Shown piece after piece: positions 57,693 to 64,000 of a DNA stretch of 64,000 nt. The stretch's first letter is position 1. Every line of letters starts with the position of its first letter. Position numbers and translations under genes: made by a program. This DNA is from a virus, in IMG/VR virus record IMGVR_UViG_3300005095_000015, positions 31,676 through 95,675 of that record. One strand, written 5' to 3'. The notes under the pieces are model-generated. The model had not been told where the DNA came from. It saw only the letters and a list, made by a program, of their open reading frames with translations, and did not search any database.

Positions 57693-60440
57693 ATGAGATT
57701 AAAGGGATTTTTTATTAAAGAGGAGAAACTTTCTAAGACTAAAAAACCTACTCTTACCACCCGAAGAACCATCTCTTCTAAAACGAGAAAACAGAGAGTT
57801 ACTCATATTGCTGATCCATGTGAGGTTTGTGGTCTTTATAAAAACTGTCTCTCTCCTAAGATGAACTACACCGGAAAAGGTGGACTTGGTGTATTGATTG
57901 TTGCTGAAGCTCCTGGAGAAGAGGAGGATAAGAAAGGCATGCAGCTCATCGGTCCAGCGGGTCAGGTGTTAAGAGAGAAACTTGCTAAGTTTGGGCTTGA
58001 TTTAGATAGAGACTTTTGGAAGATAAACGCTGTAAATTGCCATCCTCCAGGCAATGCAAAGCCTACCAGGAAGCAGTTGGAATGCTGTCGCCCAATGGTT
58101 GAGAAAGCTATACAGGAACTTAAGCCAAAGTTCATTTGGCTGCTTGGCGGTAAAGCTATTGAAAGTTTCTATATGGGCAGGTTCCGTGATCATTCTGTTA
58201 CTCGTTGGCGTAGACTTTGTATTCCTGATAGAAGGTATAATGCTTGGATAATTCCTCTCTTCCATCCTTCTTACCTTCTTCATAGTCGGGGAAATGATCT
58301 TGTTGAATCTCTTTATGAGAAGGATCTTAGATGGGCAATTAGTTGTTTACGGCGAGGAGAACCTGAGTTTGTAGATCCTGAGGATTATGTAGAGATCTTG
58401 ATTGAGTTTGATAAGGTAGCGGAGGTACTTGAAGAGGTTTTAAGGAGAAAACCTGTTCTGGCGTTTGACTACGAGACAACAGGATTGAAACCTTATAGAG
58501 AAGGCCATAAAATCTTGTCAGTGTCTCTTTGTTTTGATAAAGAGATTGCTTATGCTTTCCCTTTGTATTATCGTAACCATTGGGATCAGAAGCAACTAAA
58601 GGTTATTGTTGATTTATGGAAAAGAGTTCTTAGAGAGGTTCCACTTGTTGCTCATAATTTGAAGTTTGAGGATCGTTGGAGTAGAGTAATTCTTGGTATA
58701 GAGCCAAAGAATTGGATTTGGGATACTATGGTCACTGCCCATGTGCTTGATAGCCGTCCTGGGTTCACTTCACTTAAGTTTCAAGCTTATCTGCATTGGG
58801 GGATTTTAGGGTATGATGACGAGATAAAGTCCTACATAAGAAGCAAAGATGCTCATTCATTCAATAAGATGGAGCAGGCCCCGCTTGACAAATTGCTCTT
58901 CTACAACGCAATTGACTCTTTAGTGACTTATTGGTTGTATGAGAAACAGAAAAAGGAGCTTAGGGGAGACTTAAAGCGAGCCAATGCTTTCTTTCTCAAA
59001 GGGCTTAAAGCATTAGCTGATGCCGAGAATCACGGAATCAGGATGGATGAAGAGCACTACGAACAGCAATATGTTGAACTTACAAGGGAGATCAAGGAGC
59101 TTGAACAAGAGCTTTTGAATTCTGAAGAGGCTTTGCTGTTTAGAAAGAAGACAGGTAGGGCAATAAAGCTAACCTCTTCTACTGATCTTAGGATTCTCTT
59201 CTATGATATTCTAAAGATTCCTCCTATTAAGTACACTGAGAAGGGAGAGCCTTCGGTAGATAAGGAGGTTCTGGCTAATTTAGAGAATGAGTTTGCGAAA
59301 AAGCTTGCAAGGTTAAGGAAGTTGTTGAAAGTCAGAGATACTTACTTGGCTCAGTTTAGACGCGAGATTGTAAATGGCAAAATGTATCCGGTGTTTAACC
59401 TGCATATAGCCAGAACTTATCGTTCGAGTTCTGAGACGCCTAACTTTCAGAACATACCTGCAAGGGATGAGGATGCCAAAAGAGTTACTCGAGGAGGAAT
59501 TATTCCCTCTCCCGGGTTTAGAATATGTGAAGTTGACTATAGTGCAATTGAGGTTAGGATCATTGCCTGCTACACAAAAGATCCAGTTTTGATTTCTTAC
59601 ATACATGATCCGTCTTCAGATATGCATCGAGATCAAGCAAAAGAGATATTCATTCTTACCGATGAACAGGTTACAAAAGAGCTTCGTTCTTATGCTAAGA
59701 ATAAATTTGTCTTTCCAGAGTTCTACGGTTCTTACTATAAGAGCTGTGCAAGGGATCTTTGGGAGTTTGTGGTAGATGCGGGGCTATTGACGGCAGAAGG
59801 TATCACTGTGAAAGAGCACCTTGCCCGCTATGGAATAAAGACTTATGAGCGGTTTGAAAGGCATATTCAAGAGGTAGAAGCTAAGTTTTGGGACAGATTT
59901 AGAGTAGTAAGGGAATGGCAAGAAGAAATGATAGAGTTTTACAAGCGTCGCGGGTATGTCAGTACATACTTTGGGTTCCGCAGAACAGATCCTCTGGATA
60001 GAAACCGTATCATTAACTCTCCTATTCAGGGCACAGCGTTTCATTGTTTGCTTTGGTCCTTTATTAGGTTGAATGAGATCAGGAAAGAGGAAGGCTGGAG
60101 GACAGCTTTGATAGGTCAGATTCATGACTCTATTGTGTCTGACTTAGATCTGGATGAAACAGATCATGTGCTTACAACTTATCGAAGGGTTATGTGCGAG
60201 GATATCAGGAAAGAATTTGATTGGATCATTGTTCCGCTCGAGATAGAGATTGAAATGTCCCCTATTGATAAGAGTTGGTATGATAAGAAAGAAACTACAA
60301 AGGATAAGGTTGAATTTCCTGACGGCGAGGTTAGAGAAGAATGGATTATGCTTTTGGATAAAGAGAACGGCGTTCTTGCTACTAAGGATGAGCCTGAGGT
60401 AGTGAAGGAAGGAGATGTTTGGAAAGTTGTTCCTTTTTAA
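57693..60440 (+). CDS. polA: Family A DNA polymerase with N-terminal UDG domain
   Basis: 915 residues. Residues 40-225 are a family 4-type uracil-DNA glycosylase domain: C43/C46/C52 and C131/C132 for a possible Fe-S cluster, AEAPGEEEDKKG, and NCHPPGN. Residues 255-440 are a 3'-5' exonuclease (DYETTG 259-264, AHNLKFED, YNAIDSL). Residues 480-860 are the polymerase: motif A DYSAIEVRI from Asp615, motif B near 671-682, motif C HDS (811-813). SPO1-type polymerases carry a similar fusion. Confidence 0.92.
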   Translation: MRLKGFFIKEEKLSKTKKPTLTTRRTISSKTRKQRVTHIADPCEVCGLYKNCLSPKMNYTGKGGLGVLIVAEAPGEEEDKKGMQLIGPAGQVLREKLAKFGLDLDRDFWKINAVNCHPPGNAKPTRKQLECCRPMVEKAIQELKPKFIWLLGGKAIESFYMGRFRDHSVTRWRRLCIPDRRYNAWIIPLFHPSYLLHSRGNDLVESLYEKDLRWAISCLRRGEPEFVDPEDYVEILIEFDKVAEVLEEVLRRKPVLAFDYETTGLKPYREGHKILSVSLCFDKEIAYAFPLYYRNHWDQKQLKVIVDLWKRVLREVPLVAHNLKFEDRWSRVILGIEPKNWIWDTMVTAHVLDSRPGFTSLKFQAYLHWGILGYDDEIKSYIRSKDAHSFNKMEQAPLDKLLFYNAIDSLVTYWLYEKQKKELRGDLKRANAFFLKGLKALADAENHGIRMDEEHYEQQYVELTREIKELEQELLNSEEALLFRKKTGRAIKLTSSTDLRILFYDILKIPPIKYTEKGEPSVDKEVLANLENEFAKKLARLRKLLKVRDTYLAQFRREIVNGKMYPVFNLHIARTYRSSSETPNFQNIPARDEDAKRVTRGGIIPSPGFRICEVDYSAIEVRIIACYTKDPVLISYIHDPSSDMHRDQAKEIFILTDEQVTKELRSYAKNKFVFPEFYGSYYKSCARDLWEFVVDAGLLTAEGITVKEHLARYGIKTYERFERHIQEVEAKFWDRFRVVREWQEEMIEFYKRRGYVSTYFGFRRTDPLDRNRIINSPIQGTAFHCLLWSFIRLNEIRKEEGWRTALIGQIHDSIVSDLDLDETDHVLTTYRRVMCEDIRKEFDWIIVPLEIEIEMSPIDKSWYDKKETTKDKVEFPDGEVREEWIMLLDKENGVLATKDEPEVVKEGDVWKVVPF

Positions 60441-60442
60441 TG

Positions 60443-60471
60443 TTTCATCTCTAAACTCAAAAGGTTATAAT
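60443..60471 (+). promoter_or_regulatory. TTTCATCTCT promoter, copy 4
   Basis: TTTCAT (60443-60448), 17 nt (CTCTAAACTCAAAAGGT), TATAAT (60466-60471). Starts 3 nt after the polA stop. Confidence 0.82.
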
Positions 60472-60493
60472 CCTTAATGAAGGGAGGAAGTGG

Positions 60494-60688
60494 ATGAAAG
60501 CTAAGGATGTTTTTGTAAGGTATATTAAACAGTTTAAGGAGGACGAAGTAGCTATAATCGATGACTTCAAAGTTTTAACCATTATCAAGAATATAGCTGA
60601 GTATTGTCTTACAAATGTGGACATCGCAAGAAAGCTTACCAATTTTCTGCAAGACTTAATGATTGAACTTGGGGAGAAGGAGGTTTGA
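60494..60688 (+). CDS. Small helical protein
   Basis: 64 residues, helical, behind GGGAGG and promoter copy 4. Overlaps only the ribosome binding site of the next gene. Unknown. Confidence 0.6.
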   Translation: MKAKDVFVRYIKQFKEDEVAIIDDFKVLTIIKNIAEYCLTNVDIARKLTNFLQDLMIELGEKEV

Positions 60689-60689
60689 T

Positions 60690-61151
60690 ATGAGTAATGG
60701 TTTCGAATGTAAGGCTAAGACTGAAGTAGAGATGGTAGAGGAGAAAGTCCCTTGGCTTGACACCGAAGAGCAGCTTTTGTCTTATATCAGAAGCCTGATT
60801 GATAGGAGTCACGACTACGGTACTGCAGCGAGAGCGGCAGGTATGGCAGCAACAGCGGCTTTCTATTATGTTTCTAAGGAGCTCGGTCTTACTGCCTTTC
60901 AAGCTTCCTGTGCTGCCTTAGATTTCATCCGTAGGGTGTTTGGATTCGAGCACGGCTTTCGTATTCTTGACTATGGCAATTCGCTTTATCCGCAATATTG
61001 CAATTCTGAGGAGTTTCCTTCTTGGCGGGAGTTGATCGAGCAGAATAAATCTTGGTTGGCTAAGGAAGCTAAGAAGATGTTGGAGGAGAGCCCAGATGCT
61101 GCGCCAGAGGTAAGAGAACATTGGGAATGGTTGGCCAGTTTGGACTCTTAG
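60690..61151 (+). CDS. Conserved phage protein, unknown function
   Basis: 153 residues from ATG 60690 (AAGGAGG upstream; ATG 60663 lies inside the previous gene). Ala-rich helix (YGTAARAAGMAATAAFYYVS) and GNSLYPQYC. It looks like a phage family of unknown role. Confidence 0.6.
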   Translation: MSNGFECKAKTEVEMVEEKVPWLDTEEQLLSYIRSLIDRSHDYGTAARAAGMAATAAFYYVSKELGLTAFQASCAALDFIRRVFGFEHGFRILDYGNSLYPQYCNSEEFPSWRELIEQNKSWLAKEAKKMLEESPDAAPEVREHWEWLASLDS

Positions 61152-61161
61152 GGGTTTGGGT

Positions 61162-61461
61162 ATGGTTGAGATTGAAATCCTTAAGGAACTGATTGGTCTT
61201 TTAGATGAGAAACAGAAGAAGGAGGTATCATCGACTCTTTGTGAGGAGTTGAAGAAAGCAATTAAGTTGTTTGATTGGAATCAGATACTTGGGGAGGTTT
61301 TCCGTCCAGACACTATATGGGATAACATCATTGAACCGGAATTTCAAGAGCTTGACAGGGAGGGCGGCATGTTGGATTCTGAATGGGTAAAGAGCTTGTT
61401 TCGCAGAGCTCTTCTCTTAGGTTTAGCTGAAGCAGTTGAAGAGGAGTTAGAGGAAGAGTGA
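61162..61461 (+). CDS. Small acidic helical protein
   Basis: 99 residues from ATG 61162. Acidic and helical; weak ribosome binding site. No family recognised. Confidence 0.5.
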   Translation: MVEIEILKELIGLLDEKQKKEVSSTLCEELKKAIKLFDWNQILGEVFRPDTIWDNIIEPEFQELDREGGMLDSEWVKSLFRRALLLGLAEAVEEELEEE

Positions 61462-61503
61462 GATGAGTCTGATCATTCGTTGTATTACTAGAGGAGGGCT
61501 ATT

Positions 61504-61767
61504 ATGGCCAAGAGATTCATTTTGTATAGTGAGGGCTTAGGAGTGTTTCTCGGGACTTGCTTTGGCTTGTGTTTCTGGAGCAAAGTTGATCCTGTAGGAC
61601 AGCCAGCTGCTATTACCTTTGCTTCTAAAGCTGAAGTGCTGGAGGTAGTTAAAGCGATGCATAATCTGCCGGATGATTGGAGAATTGTTGAGGTGGAGGT
61701 AAGTGAGCCACCTTATGCTACGGTGAAGGAATGTGTTGACGCAGGGTTACCTGCTTGGAGCGTATAA
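61504..61767 (+). CDS. Small hypothetical protein
   Basis: 87 residues behind GAGGAGGG. Mixed alpha/beta with FWSKVDPVGQPAAITF. Not recognised. Confidence 0.55.
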   Translation: MAKRFILYSEGLGVFLGTCFGLCFWSKVDPVGQPAAITFASKAEVLEVVKAMHNLPDDWRIVEVEVSEPPYATVKECVDAGLPAWSV

Positions 61768-61785
61768 GCAAGGGAGGCGAGTACG

Positions 61786-62058
61786 ATGTTTATTAAGTAT
61801 GGATTTGAGCTGTTTAGCATTGTTAAGATTTACTACGATTGGACAGAGGAGTGTTTAGTGTTTGAGAGTATAGGGATTAAGTTTAAGCTTAAGAGTAAGC
61901 CTAAATGGTCAACTGTGGTGGATGAGATTATTCATCCTATCTGCAACTGTTTTAGGGTAGTGGACTTAGTAGAACTTGAGTCTATGGTTTCAGGTTGTAT
62001 GGGGATGCAAGGTTGGAAGGTAGAGGTAAAGGGGGGAATAAAAAATGCAGGAAACTAA
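61786..62058 (+). CDS. Small hypothetical protein
   Basis: 90 residues behind GGGAGG; beta-rich with two Cys. Overlaps the nucleotidyltransferase-like gene by 14 nt. Not recognised. Confidence 0.5.
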   Translation: MFIKYGFELFSIVKIYYDWTEECLVFESIGIKFKLKSKPKWSTVVDEIIHPICNCFRVVDLVELESMVSGCMGMQGWKVEVKGGIKNAGN

Positions 62059-62737
62059 GTTTTTCAACCTTGGAGATGAACACCCAAACAGGGTAGTGGA
62101 GCCTATTAGGGATCTTCTCTTAGATGTAGCCAAGAAGTTTAATTTGCAAAGATTGTTTATAGCAGGCTCATCTGCTTTACCGTCTGTTCCTTACAGAGAT
62201 ATTGATGTTTTCTTTGATCGTAGGGCCAGTTTTGATCATAAGGCAGATTTATCGGATTGGAAAGATTTCATTATCTACACCACAAGGAATGCAGTGTCTT
62301 TACGCTTTAATGGTAAGGTAGTTCAGCTTTGCAAGTACTATAAGTCATCTTTAGAGGAGTTATTGCTGTCTTTTGACTTTGCTCACATCCAGGCAGGATT
62401 TGAGGTTAAGTTTGATAAAGGGGTTATTACCGCGGGCGATCTACTGGTAACTTACGATTGTATGTTAGCTCATTTTAAAAAGACTACTTGGTATACAGGC
62501 TCGGAGTATCCGTTGTCTTCTTTGTTGCGGTTGTTTAAGTATGCAAAGAGGTTGAACCTACCAAGTAAAGTGATAAGGCTTGAGGCAATTAAGATAGTTA
62601 CAGATATTATGACAAGGGGATTCTATAGTTACGAGGACTTAAAGGATCAACTTGATGCAGTCGACTTGCTTTTGAAAAACTTACCGCAGGAAGTTATGGA
62701 TAAATTAATCAGTTGCCTAAAGGAAAAGGAGGAGTAA
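62045..62737 (+). CDS. Nucleotidyltransferase-like protein
   Basis: 230 residues. AGSSALPSVPYRDIDVFF is the G-S...D-x-D signature (G41-S42, D52, D54) of the Pol-beta-type nucleotidyltransferase fold, and a helical C-terminal half follows. Substrate unknown; adjacent to the clamp loader. Confidence 0.68.
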   Translation: MQETKFFNLGDEHPNRVVEPIRDLLLDVAKKFNLQRLFIAGSSALPSVPYRDIDVFFDRRASFDHKADLSDWKDFIIYTTRNAVSLRFNGKVVQLCKYYKSSLEELLLSFDFAHIQAGFEVKFDKGVITAGDLLVTYDCMLAHFKKTTWYTGSEYPLSSLLRLFKYAKRLNLPSKVIRLEAIKIVTDIMTRGFYSYEDLKDQLDAVDLLLKNLPQEVMDKLISCLKEKEE

Positions 62738-62738
62738 T

Positions 62739-63674
62739 ATGAGTGAACCTTTGCATCTTAAGTACAGACCTAAGACCTTGGACGAAGTTGTGGGCAATGA
62801 GTCAGTTGTGGAAGCCTTGAGAAACATCTTATCTCGCGAAGAAGGCATACCGCATGCTTTCCTATTTCAAGGACCCTCAGGAACGGGTAAGACGACACTT
62901 GCTCGTATTGTAGCAAGGGAGCTTGGATGTGATGATAGAGAGTACTACGAGTACAATATTGCTGATTTGAGAGGGATTGATACTATAAGAGAGATTATTA
63001 AACACTGCAAGTTTGCCCCTATTAGGGGAAAGTGTAAAGTGTATGTACTTGATGAGGCACATCAGCTTACAAAGGATTCAATGAATGCTTTGTTGAAAAT
63101 TCTTGAGGACACACCAAAACATGTTTACTTTATTCTTTGTACCACTGATCCCGAGAAGTTACTCAAAACTATTAGAACCAGATGTACAACTTTTTCTACT
63201 TCTTTATTACCTATCCCCAAGCTCATCTCTCTTCTGAAAAGGGTCTGCAAGAGCGAAGGAGTTGAGCTTTCTCCTAAAGTTTTAAGGGAGATTGTCAAGG
63301 CTTCTGGTGGTTCTCCGAGGAAAGCCCTTGTTATTCTTGACACTGTTATAGACATGGAAGACGAAGAAGAGATTCTTGCCGCTGTTGAAGAGTTTGTGCC
63401 TGATGAGGTTCAAGCGGTGGAGATATGCAGGAAGCTACTTGATTGGAAGTTGTCCCCTGCGGTTAAGTGGAAAGAGATTAGCAAAATATTGAAAGGATTG
63501 GACAATGACCCAGAGCAAATTCGTTATATGATTCTCAACTACATGGCAAAGGTGTTGATTGACAGACCAGATGATAGAATAGCCGAGATTATGTCTTTGT
63601 TCCAAGATTCTTTTATGTACACTGGAAAAGCAGGGCTTGTGTATAATCTGTATTTAGCTTGCAAAATTAGATAA
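62739..63674 (+). CDS. Clamp loader ATPase (DnaX-like)
   Basis: 311 residues. YRPKTLDEVVGNE start, Walker A GPSGTGKT (45-52), Walker B LDEAH (D105), sensor CTTDP, TIRTRC. Single-subunit clamp loader for the clamp at 56657. No tau-type extension. Confidence 0.88.
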   Translation: MSEPLHLKYRPKTLDEVVGNESVVEALRNILSREEGIPHAFLFQGPSGTGKTTLARIVARELGCDDREYYEYNIADLRGIDTIREIIKHCKFAPIRGKCKVYVLDEAHQLTKDSMNALLKILEDTPKHVYFILCTTDPEKLLKTIRTRCTTFSTSLLPIPKLISLLKRVCKSEGVELSPKVLREIVKASGGSPRKALVILDTVIDMEDEEEILAAVEEFVPDEVQAVEICRKLLDWKLSPAVKWKEISKILKGLDNDPEQIRYMILNYMAKVLIDRPDDRIAEIMSLFQDSFMYTGKAGLVYNLYLACKIR

Positions 63675-63681
63675 ACTTTTG

Positions 63682-63710
63682 TTTCATCTCTAAAGTGCAA
63701 AGGTTATAAT
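63682..63710 (+). promoter_or_regulatory. TTTCATCTCT promoter, copy 5
   Basis: TTTCAT (63682-63687), 17 nt identical to copies 1 and 2, TATAAT (63705-63710), then TATAAGTGAAAGGGAA. Confidence 0.85.
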
Positions 63711-63743
63711 TATAAGTGAAAGGGAAAATAAGAGGAGGCAGAG

Positions 63744-64000
63744 ATGAGCGGGCAAAGCATTAAGGAGCAACTAAAGATCGACAAGTATGATTTAGATAGG
63801 GAATGGGAGCTTCAGCCACAGCTCTATCTTGATTGGGCTGACAAGTGTGCTAAGGCTATAGAAGAAAAGGATAGAGCAGAGTTTAGGCTTAAGGTTATAG
63901 AAGCAGAGCTCTTTGAGAAGATCAAGAAGAACTGGAAAGAGTTTGGTTTAGATAAAAGCCCATCGGATACAATGGCAAAGCAGCTTGTGCTATTGCAGCC
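63744..64000 (+). CDS. Hypothetical protein, 3' end outside window
   Basis: ATG 63744 behind GAGGAGG; 85 residues visible and still open at the window end. Helical, with LYLDWADKCAKAIEEKD and WKEFGLDKSPSDTMAKQ. The pattern resembles small phage recombination/replication accessory proteins, but the assignment is weak. Confidence 0.6.
   Translation, partial: MSGQSIKEQLKIDKYDLDREWELQPQLYLDWADKCAKAIEEKDRAEFRLKVIEAELFEKIKKNWKEFGLDKSPSDTMAKQLVLLQ

Noticed and set aside
61463-61540. Short ORF ATG 61463
   Set aside because: Overlaps the RBS and start of the well-supported gene at 61504 and has no RBS of its own.
732-63355. Many open frames on the - strand
   Set aside because: All lie opposite convincing + strand genes, lack ribosome binding sites and show low-complexity or Ser/Ile/Cys-rich translations typical of antisense shadows.
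1-64000. CRISPR array, integrase, lysogeny repressor, insertion sequences
   Set aside because: No evenly spaced repeats, recombinase motifs or transposase genes were seen.

Overview
The window is part of the genome of a tailed bacteriophage with a contractile tail (Caudoviricetes, myovirus morphology). Every supportable gene lies on the + strand, packed with short gaps or 1-11 nt overlaps, nearly all behind strong GGAGG-type ribosome binding sites. Heavy AGA/AGG arginine use, Lys/Glu-rich proteins and the gene content fit a phage of a thermophilic, low-to-moderate GC bacterium; this is an inference and no host gene is present. No integrase, lysogeny repressor or terminase is seen; the window is cut inside a gene at both ends.

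Region 1 (1-19.7 kb) builds head and tail: a T4 gp21-type prohead protease fused in frame to a nested scaffold, the major capsid protein, neck/connector proteins, tail sheath, a tRNA-Thr, two tail-tube-like proteins, a gp26-like hub chaperone, tape measure, gp53, gp27, gp5, gp25, gp6/gpJ, gpI and a tail-fibre base. Region 2 (19.7-29.5 kb) holds three paralogous beta-helix tailspikes. Between the second and third lie a papain-like protein, a sulfotransferase and four glycosyltransferase-type genes. Region 3 (29.5-38.1 kb) carries holin- and spanin-like genes, a permuted NlpC/P60-type enzyme, a circularly permuted Amidase_3, an ATP-grasp protein, a split metallophosphoesterase and small zinc proteins. 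It ends at a strong terminator.

Region 4 (38.2-40.9 kb) is a MoxR-type AAA+ ATPase plus VWA-protein pair. It is visibly GC-richer than its surroundings, and its coding sequence is folded into an almost unbroken chain of long, perfect or near-perfect hairpins. Region 5 (41-64 kb) is replication and DNA modification: SF2 helicase, primase, ribbon-helix-helix regulators, an initiator-like gene with a palindrome cluster that may be an origin, replicative helicase, sliding clamp, UDG-PolA fusion, nucleotidyltransferase and clamp loader. Inside it is a 7-deazaguanine pathway (QueD, QueE, QueC, FolE, GNAT acetyltransferase, QueF, DpdA), predicted to put preQ1 or a derivative into phage DNA. Five copies of a promoter with element TTTCATCTCT and a -10 TATAAT/TATTAT 17 nt downstream of the TTTCAT hexamer drive the transcription units of this region.

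Two signals cut across the map. Seven to eight otherwise unrelated small proteins share a 12-residue N-terminal leader (M-S-K-A-K-x-L-L-x-L-[IV]-E) ending in an L-x-E site like those cut by T4-type prohead proteases; they are candidate packaged internal head proteins. An approximately 80-residue immunoglobulin-like module recurs in the capsid protein, the baseplate J protein, two tailspikes and a further structural protein.
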